A stretch of 64,000 nt of DNA from Chamaecyparis obtusa (GCA_027943335.1 BSBK01002093.1:372001-436000); one strand, 5' to 3'; counted from the stretch's first letter, positions 43,683 through 55,039 are shown. A program made the numbers and translations. Notes: generated from the letters alone by a model not told the origin.

Positions 43683-46274
43683 TAACCTATAGGAGAATGT
43701 ATGGCATGTCTCAAGACGAATAGTGAGCATTTAAGGCTGCGCCATAAACACAGTCAACAAAATAGATTTAGCATCGATATAATTTGAAGAATGAGCAGCC
43801 TAGTAAGATGGTGTTGATCCACCCATTAACAAGGGAAAGGACGCATAAGTAAGAGTCAATTGCACCATAGATGACATCCAGACAACGTAGAGTATATCTT
43901 GATTTGGAAACGGTTCACGGGAAGAGAAGATTGCATACCGAAGGACTTTACATATACAGTGAGAAGGAAAGGGACAATAAAATATATATATATGTTTGGG
44001 AATATACACACAAAAAAAACAACATGATATCATATCAGAGCATTAGTGACCAATGTGCCTGTGAAGTGTTCTTGGAAACAATGATAATCAATTGGCCTTC
44101 TAGCGATATATTTGTGTTGGGATTCATGTATATCAGAGGCACAAATTAGAAGTACTACGATGCAAATGAATGCACATCAAACGCAGATGGAAACTCTGTG
44201 AATGCCGACAGTCTCGCTCATATGGGAGCTACAATATTAGATACAACTGCTATTGTGTTGTAATGAGGACAATCCAATTATATCTGTATGCTCAACTTCA
44301 ATCTCCTTATTAATATCAAGTGTCGCAGCTATGTCAAAGAGGGTGTGTGAAGTTGCAAGCTACTCGTAGGTGTATTATCGACGCCTAGATGGATCGCTGT
44401 GATCACCATATCTGAGAATTGTCAAATAGAATGGCGGGCTGTTATTAATGGATACAAATGAGTGTCACTGATATGTGATCTAATTGACCAATCACTATTA
44501 TTATTGATAATGAGTGTTCAAATGCCATTGGATGCAACCTTGTTCGATTGCCAGTAGATATCGTTGTTCAATGAGGATGTTTGTGAATGAGATCGTATCC
44601 TCCTTGATCACCATCTGAACTGTTTTATGTGATTGCTGGAGCCGTTGCAACATGAAGGGCTAGTACATCTTGTCGGTGGCATGAATAATATCGAAGTTTT
44701 ATTTTTATATTCTAATATGGAATTCAAATAGGAACTCAAGATTATCAGGCCTTGCTATCAATTGCAATATTCATGGTGGACAGCTAACCGATATCCATAA
44801 GGTGATGATGCAATGACAAATGGATACATAATAGAAATCAGATAGTAATCAATAAATGGAGGGATATCCATACAGACGGTATCTATATTCAAACAAAGGA
44901 GGGAACAATGGACTTAAACCATCCAACCAACAATGAAAGGATTAGAATCATAGAGCTACGGGTCTGTAGGCTTGATTCAGATCACATAAGCAATATGGGC
45001 TATGACAATCTCAACCTCTATCCATGTCGGCACCTCCAGTAGTAGAAACGCCTCTCATGTTTCATCCAGAAAATATAAAGAGGAATCATAGAACATGGAT
45101 AATATCTGGGTTTTCCCAGCTATCGATCATATGAAGACCATCCTTTCTTATTGCACTTCTTATCCATACTTGGATTGCCCAAGATTTAGTAGCAGCCATT
45201 TTTGGCTCAGACACATACGTTCATCATTACAAATCAGAATACAACGACCATATTAAAGTTATCATTTGGGTATACAATGATTAGACATATGATCGATTTA
45301 TTGTTATCCATTGGATCCTTTAATCTTGCCAGATTATCAAGATAATTGACATTGCATTTGCCACATTCTCAATTGGTCTTGAGTATAAGATTAATAGAAA
45401 GAATAATTTTGCAAATGAATTTGAAGAAAATTAAACATAAGAATCAGAATGAAACCGATATGTTATGAAGAAGGATGATGGGACGAAAGCATATGAAACT
45501 CAGATTGAGAGGGAGTCTGATATCTTCAGAAAGGTCAAGTAGTTGGTGAAATTTAGCTTCTAAGGAAATAGATGATTCAGTCAACTTGTGACAAACTCGA
45601 TCATATTGATTGAGAGGGAGTTCACTATTGAAGGTAAAACAATTCTAAGATTATAATAGTGGGAACTCGTGGATAGAATCGCCTATGAGATGCACGTGGA
45701 TAGAACCCCTAATTAAGGCATTCCATGCATCATGAGACTACAGCTCGTTGAGATAAACATCATACTGGGTCTTTATTATCTTCCCTCAAGTCCAAGAGAG
45801 AGTGTTAATGTTGTGGCCTTGGAAAAGATCAAAATGCATCTTATGCTAGCCGATGTAACCTTATGACTATTTAGATTATTCATATTGGTTCTCTCAGGAA
45901 GGAAGGTATGAAGTGACATCCTGTAGTGACACTGAGTTGAGTATATAAACAGGGTATGCCTTCGTGATAGAGGGAGAAGCTAAAGGATATGCATCAGTGG
46001 ACATTCGAGGATCTTGATTCAGAGGGAGTAGCCTATGTTTTGGTGGTTCTCTAGTAATCAAGAAATTGTAGCAGAGAATTATGGTTATTACCATGTGAGA
46101 AGGCTATATGTCAAAGGGAGAAGCTAGAAGATCAAATTAAGTTGGCACCCCAGGATCTTGGTCATACAAATTCAGAGGGAGTGTACCATGTCAAGATGGT
46201 GTATACTTTGTAAGCTCAGAATTCACCAAGACTATGAGACAGTGCAAACAAATGCAATTTAGTGGAGAACAAAC

Positions 46275-46345
46275 ATTCTTACCAAACCCCCTTGCTAGAA
46301 AGAAGATTGTGTACTTTCAGATAACCTTGGTATGTTGAGGAATAA
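46275..46345 (+). pseudogene. Residual copia RNase H C-terminus
   Basis: Reads NILTKP, a stop, then a stretch ending DNLGML, equivalent to the DIFTKPL...KLGV end of copia Pol. It is the only coding trace found in this element and fixes the plus orientation. Confidence 0.6.
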
Positions 46346-46629
46346 AGCCTTAGTTGAAAAGAAGGTTTCAGCTTCAGTGATCCATCATTTTGTATCTTAA
46401 ATAATTCTTGTCTTTGATAGACAAGTCTAAGGTGGAAGTCTTGGTTTCCACTCTCTGGGATGAGCCATGGTGGATCCACCCTCTGAGAAGAGTCAAGGTG
46501 ACTTTATGGGTCCATTCATTTTTGTTCAAAGAAGATGACAATCTTCTGTGTAAATAATTGGGGTTACTATTTCAAGGTGACGATCTTGATAATAGTTAAC
46601 CAAGCTTCAAGATTGACACCCGAACAGAG

Positions 46630-47045
46630 TTGTCCTGGACTGTGCCAGATATCTTGATGCTTATGTTATTACTAGATTGTGTAATAACTACTATATCATG
46701 ATTGACAGCCTAATAGGGTTGTCCTAGATTGTGCCGGATATCATGATATTGAGATAATAAGTATTGATCATGACTAATGACTTCTTTATGTTGTTCCGAA
46801 TTGGTCGGGGATCATAACAACATGTGAATCAAGATTAGACTAGATTAAGTTGCTGTCCCGGAATGTGCCAAATATCTTGATTGTTATCGCTAAATCTAGT
46901 TCTGAATTGGTCAGGGATTGCGATTACTCTTCTATCAGGATGAGTACATTATATTAATGTCCCAAGATGTGTCAGATATCTTGATATGAAGTTATGTTTT
47001 AGTTATCACTAAAATCCAGTTCCGAATTGAGTCGGGGATTTCTAT
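46630..47045. repeat. Degenerate GTCC...GATATCTTGAT repeat before the 3' LTR
   Basis: About seven copies of a 27-28-bp unit resembling GTCCCGGAATGTGCC + GATATCTTGAT, near 46632, 46721, 46793, 46854, 46900, 46959 and 47019, at irregular 45-90 bp spacing. Alternate copies read GTTCCGAATTGGTCGGGGAT. Confidence 0.7.
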
Positions 47046-47080
47046 AACACTTACATCTTGTGATAATCAATCCTCTCTTG

Positions 47081-47091
47081 CTAAGAGGGAG
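47081..47091 (+). other. Polypurine tract of the 43007 element
   Basis: CTAAGAGGGAG, immediately before the 3' LTR. The nested minus-strand element at 26301 has the same tract. Confidence 0.85.
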
Positions 47092-47751
47092 TGTTAAATT
47101 ATAGCTTCGATCTGATTGACGTATAATCAAATGAATTATAATTATCAGAATTGATATGCTAATGTGTGTATATATATATATATATTATGGTTATCGATAT
47201 TCATTATAACCGATTGCAGAGAATATATTCGGGCATATATTAGAGTCGACTAAGTCGATATTGACTGTCGTTCTTTGCAGTATTATGTTGTTGTTCATTG
47301 CAGTGATACAGTATCGTTCACTGCAGTGTGACGGTATCGAGCACTGCAGTGTTACAGTAACTACCACCTGGTAGTTATTGTAACACATATTATATGATGT
47401 GTTACGATAACTATCGAATGGTAGTTATGCGTAACACTGTTTTGTTATAGCATTACATTACAGTTAATACAAACAACAATATGAAAGGGTATGTCATGTA
47501 GAACATGACCCTACGTGGCTTATGCCACGTACTACGATCATGCCTCTACATAGACATGACCCTATACAACATATATATAATCAATCATATGTGCTGAGGA
47601 AAGTAATCAATTACAATGTGCATTTTATCTCCTCCGCAGCATACGAATATATAATCAATAATATATATACTTACATAGACATTTAGATATTATGAACAAC
47701 ACATTAAAGAGCAACATATATTCTCTATAGGACGATCTTGATTTCACAACA
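47092..47751 (+). repeat. 3' LTR of the 43007 copia element
   Basis: 660 bp, same ends and internal block as the 5' LTR. A short TG run but a longer TA run near 47166-47186. Confidence 0.92.
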
Positions 47752-47756
47752 ATGGT

Positions 47757-49122
47757 TGCAAATCCATTATGGATTTGAAGAGAAGATTGTCAATTATTGT
47801 AAGCTTTAATTGCTTGGTGTTGTGTGCGCATGACAATTTTGTATCCCACTTGGTCTACTCGGTAGGTGAATGATCAGAGAGCTATTGCTTTTCTAAATAT
47901 CAAATGCATGGTTTATGAATTTCCGTCGTTCTCTTTTCTTTTAGTCTTGAGCCATGTATCTAGTTTTAAGGACTTATTTGGAGAGGCATATTGCCTTTGT
48001 TGTAGGAGTGATTGGTTTGTTTGATCTACCTTCGGTATGAGTGGTTTACATGTATTGCTGTCATGTTTTCATTTGATTTGAATGTTATATGTTGATATCC
48101 TTTTAGATGGAATGGTGAAAGAATCTTACTTTACACAATTTGGTACATGTTAGTTTGGAAGAACGATATGGTTTGATTTGCAGGATTTCTCTTTGGTCTT
48201 GTTCTTCTTGGATGTTTGTATTCACATGGTTGAGTGTGAAGAACTTGGAAGAGTAATGGAGATCAATGCTGGGAGAGGTATTGCAGCATATTTGTTTGTA
48301 GGATTTGCATACAATTGCATGTTTCCTTAACCCTATGTAATAGAGGAGTTGGCGACATCCTCTATGTGAAGTTAATAGATAGACTTGGTGTGTCTTGATC
48401 TATTGTAAATTTTGACATTACTCCTGTAGTGGGAGTTTCCAGATTTATGTCTGGTTATCCTCTTTGATATCTTGGTTTGCTTATTGCTGATGTGATGTTA
48501 AGTTTGCATGTTTTCATCGGATTAGGACATATGAGTTATGCAGTTTGTAGGTGTGTACAACATATTGATTGCATTGGAATGACTCACATATGGATTGTCT
48601 ATATCTTGAGATTGTTTTAGTGCTCATGTAGATTTTGTTAGTTGGCTTTGTTTGTGGTCATTTGTACATTGGTATGTTGTACTAAGATAGGAGGATGGAT
48701 ATACAGAGACTTGATTACGGTTTTGAGTTCATATATTGATGACATGAAGTTCCATCTATGATGGTATACCCTTGTTTGAGGTATGGCTACCTTGGATGAA
48801 ATGAAATTTGCTGTGGTTTCTATTCTAGCTGATTTTAGTTACTCATAGATTTTGTTATCATTTGAATTTGATGCTTGTGTTTATGTAAAGATTGGTGTAG
48901 ATTTAAATAAAAGTTGACATGATTCACGTTGACATGTTCTTTTTTCTTCCATAGGTGGCATGTTGGAGGATGTGAGGAGTTTGTTGCTCGATGGTGGTTA
49001 TCATGGTTGCTTTTGTAGGTAGCATTTTGGAGCATGAGCATATGGTGAAGATTCAAGCTGTACATCATTGGCAAAGGGGTTTTTCTCCTTGTTTTGATTT
49101 TTATGGGTGTGTTTACAATGTG
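47757..49122. other. Non-coding T/G-rich region, right part
   Basis: Continuation of the sequence split by the copia insertion. Short frames only, none supported. Confidence 0.4.
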
Positions 49123-50127
49123 TGATGTCAGGTTTAAGGTGCCATATTGTTTATAGCTGAACGTGGATCTCTAATCCAGCCATAGACACAACATAGTCAT
49201 TGCTCAATCATTGAATTACGACAATAAATGCGAGTTATTTATTTCGCAATATCGATTGAATCGACTTGTTGCCTCCTATTTAGTTGGGGTGTTTGAATTA
49301 CTCTCAGAACAAGAGCCAACAACCATAGACCATTGCTAAAACGGAGGATTTGAAAGCTTGAAATGATTGAATTGCAATTAATCTATATGAGAGATGCAAA
49401 TGGTAATCTAAGAATGAAGTGCAAATTTAATCTAAGAACTTGAAAGAGATAATAGAATTAAGCTAAAACAATAAGCAAATTACACTAATCATGAGAATGC
49501 AACTATACTAAATGAGATTTAAAACTAATATGCAATGAAAGCTTGGAAACATGAAATAATTGAGACAAAAATTAACTATAGTTTTGATACTCTCACAATT
49601 GCCTTTTTCAAAATGAAGAAAAGGAGCTCATAATATAGAAAAGCCGGGAGAGAGGATGAAGAGTTTTTTGAAAAGAAACGGCTGACTCTTCATTTCCATG
49701 TTGAGACAAATATGAGGAATTATTTAATTAAAAGAATGAATTATTGCCACATATGGGTGACCTTTCGAATAATTTGAATAATTAAATCCAAATAAAGATG
49801 TCCATTTGAATAACCAAATAATTATTTAATCTCCATGATGTGTATTAGCTAAAGGGGGTGGAACTAATTTAATTTAAAGCACTTAGGACTTTAGAATTAA
49901 ATTAATTAATCATAGCGATTATTTAGCCAATAAAGTTGAATATTTAGGAATTAAATATACTGTTTGATTAATGCAAAATTAGGGTTTTCTGCATTTGACA
50001 CCAAGTCAAATAAAGTCAAATAGGAGACAGAATTGCCTAGTTCAATAGGGGACTTTGATGATGTAGAAATTGAAGAAATGCACCAAAATTGATTAGAATT
50101 GTAAGGTGCCAATTTTGGGGTATTACA
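49123..50127 (-). repeat. Probable 3' LTR of the Tat element
   Basis: On the minus strand it starts TGTAATACCCC at 50127, next to the purine tract, and probably ends at TGACATCA (49123). GGCACCTTA lies near both ends. Non-coding and AT-rich. The partner LTR is outside the window, so the left end is inferred from TG...CA alone. Confidence 0.55.
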
Positions 50128-50142
50128 TTTTGCCCCTCTTTG
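50128..50142 (-). other. Polypurine tract of the Tat element
   Basis: The minus strand reads CAAAGAGGGGCAAAA directly before the LTR start. Confidence 0.65.
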
Positions 50143-50204
50143 AATTGATGTGCGAGCAACGCGTTGATTTAAAGAATAGTCTGATGTGACAGATGATGAG
50201 ATTT

Positions 50205-50685
50205 TAGGATTATCTCCAGAATAGAGCTTAACCCTCGGAAGTCGAGGTTAGATTGCCAAGACACCGATTAGATTGAGATGCAGAACCAACTTCAGAATGA
50301 AGCATGATTCTCCGAAGTCTAAGTTAGATTACGAAGACAATGGTTGGATTACCACTTGAGAGGAAATCGGAATTAGGGTTAGATTGCCCCAATACCCATT
50401 GGTAGAATGATAACTGATGCAGATATAGGACTATCTCCAGAATCAGGGTTAGATTGCCCCAATACGAGGCTTAGCCCTCCGAGACCCGAGTTAGATTGAC
50501 CAGATAACGGTCCAAAAGAGATTTCGAGAGCCATCTCCAGGACGAAGCTTGACTTTCAAGGATTAGGGTTAGATTGCCCCAATATCTAATGAGATTTCGA
50601 GAACCATCTCTAGAATGAAGCTTGATTCCCGAGGATCCGAGTTAGATTGCTCAAATACCTAAAAGATAGATGACAAGATGCGAGG
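50205..50685. repeat. Degenerate tandem array A in the Tat 3' region
   Basis: Six to seven copies of a unit containing TCTCCAGAATGAAGCTTGA, a CCGAGG-type segment and GAGTTAGATTGCCCCAATACC, at roughly 65-80 bp period (near 50213, 50291, 50366, 50432, 50532, 50605). Some copies read TTAGGGTTAGATTG, which only resembles telomere repeat. Confidence 0.75.
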
Positions 50686-50951
50686 CACAAGGATGCCCCT
50701 AGTAAAGAGATGCCCCAAGCAATGAGGTTTTTTGATTCAGATCAGACTAATTCGAGAATTGATTCGACAAGATTCAATGATGCAATCATCCTGCCCCCTC
50801 GGGAGTGAAATCGAAAGATGACACGTCAGAAAGATGATTGACAGCAAAAGGTTGCAGATATAGATAGAATCGAAGATCCAGAGGAACTCAGAACAGATTA
50901 AGGAAGCATCGAGAGGATGTAGAAGCAATTTGGAGCAATTTGGAGGTCTTG

Positions 50952-51003
50952 TTGACCAAGTTTGACCACAGTTGACCAGATTTGACTAGAGTTGACTTTT
51001 GAC
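50952..51003 (+). promoter_or_regulatory. W-box array upstream of the PMD gene
   Basis: TTGAC cores start at 50952, 50962, 50972, 50982, 50992 and 50999; five are exactly 10 bp apart and on the same strand. The first three are TTGACC and the next two TTGACT, the full W-box TTGACY bound by WRKY factors. The array lies about 240 bp upstream of the PMD TATA box. Confidence 0.65.
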
Positions 51004-51244
51004 GAAAACATTGAAGATCTTGAGAAAATGATGATGAGACAAGATTTCAACAAGAAAACGCCACCAAAAGGTCGATTGCACAAGCGTTTGATCCTGAAGG
51101 TCCCAAAATTTTAAAACGCGATTTCGAGCTATCTAGGAGTGTCAGATTTCAATTTTGATCCCGAAAATGGATTCAGAACGATCGATTTAGCCAAGGGTGA
51201 AGTTTTCGCTCAAAACAGAGCACTTTTGAAAATTAGGTCAAAAG

Positions 51245-51254
51245 CTATATAAGG
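51245..51254 (+). promoter_or_regulatory. TATA box of the PMD gene
   Basis: CTATATAAGG, 67 bp before the ATG at 51321, in a spacing that leaves a short 5' leader. Strong match to the plant TATA consensus. Confidence 0.65.
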
Positions 51255-51320
51255 CCCGGAGGGGTCATTTTCACTTCATTATTCATTGTCTTCTAGCAAT
51301 TTGAGAGCTTTGAGAGAAAG

Positions 51321-53729
51321 ATGGAGGGCATTCCAGTGCATACACATCGTTTTGAGCGCTCTCGACGACACGACCGGCCACTGGAGTATGACGCACCTGT
51401 AAGTAATCGATAAACCATCCTGCATTTCAAATTTTAACGCTTTATTAGGTGATTTAGGCTAGATTTCACATGTTTAGGGCTTAGTTCTTCAACCCTCGTG
51501 CGAGGAAACAGTTTCCTCGCGCTGGCCTTAGTCGCCCCTTGCGCGAGGAAACGGTTTCCTCGCGCAGGTTAGGGCATCCTCGCATTGGGCTCCTTCGTGA
51601 GCTCGCGTGAAGTTCCCGACGATGCCGCATGAGGATTCATCCCTGGTAATGAACCTTCACGCGAGATAAGATCCTGTCTCGCGTGAAATGCTGCTGCAAT
51701 TTTGCAAATTCTTCACCCAATTTGTCGTAGAATCAGCCAATTAGAACATCCCAGAGTCGATCCTGTGTCATGTAGCCTTGTTATTGCTTTGAAACCATCA
51801 TGTTGAGATACTGATCCAATGTTGTCGCTTGCTTTGCAGGTTGACTTCCCAGATGTCGCGTTCTGGTCTCACCATCCCGTCATCAGCACATTAGTACAGA
51901 GGTTGACCGATGTTGAGAGTGCCCACATCGATGGGCTAGGATTGACGTACTTGCATGATATACCCGACATTTGGGTAAATCACGGTCTTCTAGGTGCACT
52001 TGTCGAGCGTTTCCATTCGGAGACGAACACATTCCACTTGCCGATGGGGGAGATAACAGTCACTCCCGAGGATACTTATAGGATATTGAGGATACCTTTC
52101 CACGGCACCCAGGTTGAGTATGAGGTTCAGTTGAGAGCAGGCACACTGGCACTGAGGATGATCTTTCAGGACGAGCTGGTGATGGGCTGAGCCATCTCGT
52201 GGGAGGACCTAGTCAGCAGATATGGAGCTAGGCATAGATTGGCAGTCATCTTAGCTATATACTTGAGTTGTTACACGGTTCCGGAGCGAGGACAACATGG
52301 ATTAGAGTGCGGCTGGGGGCGCATGTTACAATGGATGCTGGATAGGCCAGCTACCAAATTCGGATGGGGCGAGTGCATGCTCGCTCAGATGTACCATGAG
52401 ATGCACGAGATCGTGTATCGAGGAGCGCGGACCATGGCCGCAAGAGTCTTTGTATTACAGGTATGGACTTGGGAGCATCTCCCCGTGTGTAGGCCATTGT
52501 TTCATTATACACGACAGGCTTTAGAGTCGTACATATATAGATATGCAGGACCTATGACCCAGCCAGCACTGGGTAAGACAGATCAGTGGCGGGGTCAGCT
52601 AGATGATATGGCAATAGTCATATGGAGACCTTGGGTAGCCACAGAGCCATGGGACAACGCTCGGTAGGAGCTTTCACACATGTTTGTCTCGCGTCCACTG
52701 ATCGAGCGCACCATTTCTGTTATTGAGCGATTCTTGCTTACATGTGTTATGAGGCAATTTGGGAGACAACAGGACATCTCCTAGGAGTACTATACATACG
52801 CTTGATTTGTCGATGAGACGAAGAAGGGCTGGCAGCAGAGACTAGATCAGGGATGCTATGCGATCGAGGCATGAGTACCTCCAGCTCGGTGGGACTACAT
52901 GGTGGATATCACCAATGCAGGGATGACGCCTGCATACAAAGATCACTTCTTGGCGCACCCCTTCTCGAGATTTACAGATCCTGTGGGCATGGGCCAGAGG
53001 GCACAACAGCAGTAGGCACAGTAGGAGCAGGGACAGGAGCAACTTGCACAACAGCAGCTTGCCCGGCAACAAAGAGTACCATAGTAGCAGGCACAACAGG
53101 AACCTGCTCAACAGCAACAGCAGAGGGTCTTGAGACCGAGGAGTGGGCAGACTCTACCTCCTAGGACGATGGGTTCAGACGCAGGTGCTAGTAGTAGTGG
53201 GACCCAGCAGAGGTCCACGAGACAGAGGACAGGGGATACATCCCAACAACTGCCTCTCGATAAGGGGGGACAAGGCGATGACACAGATATGCAGGATGCA
53301 TCTGTTGGAGGACAGGTACCACAGCTGCAGGAGGCTCTCAGGAAGAGCCGAGAGAGGATTAGGTAGGTACAGCATGAGAGGGATGACTTCCACATGCAAG
53401 TCATCATACAGGAGACCCGGGTATTTGAGCGAGATCGGGAGATCAGAGATCTCCAGGAGGAGCTAGCGAGATCTCGGCAGGAGGCTAGATATGAGGTTGC
53501 GCAATTAGCTTATTATTACGCAGTGTATGTCGGCGTTGTTCCAGATTTTTCAGAGCAGGTGCCTCCATTTTCTGAGTATGCCGGGGCTTTAGCAGCACCA
53601 CAGGGTCCACCTCCTTAGGCACCACCACAGAGACCGATGCCTCCACCGCAGAGACCGATGCCTCCACCTCCAGGACCATCACAACAGGCTCCTCCACCTC
53701 CACCTCCTCCAGGTGGCAGCGGATCATGA
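51321..53729 (+). pseudogene. Plant mobile domain (PMD, MAIN/MAIL1-like) gene, decayed, antisense to the Tat element
   Basis: Exon 1 (51321-51398) codes 26 residues from MEGIPVHTHRF. The intron (51399-51839) starts GTAAGT and ends TTGCAG, both phase 0. Exon 2 (51840-53729) has a PMD (PF10536 family): VNHGLLGALVERFHSETNTF, HLPMGEITVTPED, then RHRLAVILAIYLSCY and WEHLPVCRPLF. The tail has a Gln-rich stretch (about 53000-53130), a coiled-coil (FERDREIRDLQEELARSRQE) and a Pro-rich end. At least eleven in-frame stops occur (52188, 52665, 52782, 52803, 52872, 53013, 53022, 53082, 53085, 53364, 53616), mostly TAG at Gln-like positions, with no frameshift. Related MAIN and MAIL1 act in meristem maintenance and silencing; many PMD copies ride on transposons. 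The gene is inactive here. Confidence 0.85.
51499..51687. repeat. Three CpG-rich palindromes in the PMD intron
   Basis: GCGAGGAAAC-A-GTTTCCTCGC (51500-51520), TGCGCGAGGAAAC-G and its perfect complement (51540-51566, 13-bp arms), and TTCACGCGAGA / TCTCGCGTGAA (51656-51666, 51677-51687, 10-base loop). All arms pair perfectly by eye. CpG is otherwise rare in this window. Confidence 0.85.
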
Positions 53730-54549
53730 TGTATATTGTAGTCCATTTTTGATATTGTGCTCGAGTAGCACCATTTTGTACGCTGACATTGTTCGACCGA
53801 GATATATATATGAGATTGTCATTTTGATATCATTGTACTTGTGTACATATTGCTTGAGATATTGATGTTTATGAGATGTTTCCTATATGTTTAGATGTAT
53901 GGAATGCAGATGTTTTATATGTTTTATTGATATATATGCAATGTGAAATGCAATGATAGATGGTAGATAAATGAATGCAATGTATGATTTGATTTATGCT
54001 TATAGTGGATGCACATGCAAATGAAAATGTAGATGTGGAATGTATGCATATGGATTTTATGGATGCAAATGGAAATGCAATGTATATGATGCTAATCATC
54101 TCATGTAGGATTTTGCAATATATGACAGGTACTAACCAAAAGGATGTTTCGAAGATCGAGAGCGAGGACTGAACACTTGCGTAGCCAAGACAAACTCGGG
54201 ACAAAAGATGAGACCCTTCGATGAATAGATCCAGAAGAAGACAATCAATAGAACACCAAAACACTGTCTCAATGCAAGCCTAAGCTAGACGCAACCCTAG
54301 GACTTGGTTGTTGGACCCTCCTTGTTATCATCATAGAGTTTTTAGCAACGAATGTTGGCAAGATGCCATACAACTCTCACTGACATTGCAATCATGAGAA
54401 TATGAATATGACATTAGTCTTAGATTTGTCGGAATCAGGTGTAAGCATTAAGGCACAAGAAGCCAGAATGACCTGAACACCTATTCCTTTAAATTTAGCA
54501 AGTTAACATAAGCATCAAAGCATAGTTGCTAGAATGACCTGAATGTTGC
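53730..54549. other. Spacer with ATGCAAATG-type low-complexity sequence
   Basis: 53850-54085 is dominated by ATGCAATG / ATGCAAATG words. Later, AGAATGACCTGAA occurs twice (near 54464 and 54530) in similar context. No gene supported. Confidence 0.5.
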
Positions 54550-54906
54550 TTGCATATAGACACGCCAGACACACGGGAGTTCCTTCTTTTGCTAAAGAAT
54601 GCTTGCAGTGACCCTTACGTTCACTTCACAGGACGAGCGTTTGCAATTTTACTTATAGTAGAAAGAAGTCACTCAAACAAACAAGGAGAAGAACCAACCT
54701 CACCAAAGTTTCCATATAAAAGGAGTCGAGGTACACATGGCCATCCAATATGTGATGAAGGCTCTTACAGATGGACACCCCTCTTATGTGAATTCTTTAG
54801 ATCATTGGAACTAAACCAGCAAATAGAAAGCAAAGGAAAGATCATGCCCCTAGTCTTTGCTTCTCTCGGTCAAGAAGACATCTTAGAGTTGCTCAAGGAG
54901 GAATGA
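54550..54906 (+). CDS. Hypothetical ORF, 118 codons, in the Tat 3' region
   Basis: Open from MHIDTPDTREFLLLLKNAC to LGQEDILELLKEE, on the same strand as the PMD gene and antisense to the retroelement. No repeats or low complexity, and hydrophobic and charged residues alternate in a protein-like way. No family recognised. It may be a remnant of a second extra ORF or a chance frame. Confidence 0.25.
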   Translation: MHIDTPDTREFLLLLKNACSDPYVHFTGRAFAILLIVERSHSNKQGEEPTSPKFPYKRSRGTHGHPICDEGSYRWTPLLCEFFRSLELNQQIESKGKIMPLVFASLGQEDILELLKEE

Positions 54907-55039
54907 TAAAGCGAAAAGACAAACACACAAAAGAAAAGCTTAGCATGCTTCGAAGAGCCTACAAAGTCAATTTTCAGTTTCAGTTTAAGCGGATTGAAGT
55001 TGAATCGGAAGTACACAACGCGAGAAGTCTCAACAGGAC

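Larger units (their letters stand above)
43007..47751 (+). mobile_element. Complete but deleted Ty1/copia element with perfect target duplication
   Basis: 4745 bp: LTR (663 bp), primer site, 3.4-kb interior, purine tract, LTR (660 bp), flanked by ATGGT on both sides (43002-43006, 47752-47756). The interior keeps only a trace of Pol near 46275-46345 (NILTKP, then DNLGML), the usual end of copia RNase H; the rest of Pol is gone or unreadable. It is therefore non-autonomous. Several AGAGGGAGT purine motifs occur in its 3' half (45510, 45613, 46020, 46172, 47085). The insertion split the T/G-rich region. Confidence 0.92.

Noticed and set aside
43871..44149. 92-codon open frame as a copia Gag in the 43007 element
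   Set aside because: No Gag motif or zinc knuckle; too short and without homologous text in the other copia elements here.
50366..50580. TTAGGGTTAGATTG words resembling plant telomere repeat
   Set aside because: Only isolated copies inside a longer degenerate unit; no TTTAGGG run.
50205..50685. Regularly spaced repeats that could be taken for a CRISPR array
   Set aside because: Plant retrotransposon context, degenerate units, no unique equal-length spacers and no cas genes.
53130..53466. Alternative-frame open frames over the PMD tail
   Set aside because: Overlap the single PMD frame that continues through exon 2; those in other frames are shadows of its Gln/Gly-rich sequence.
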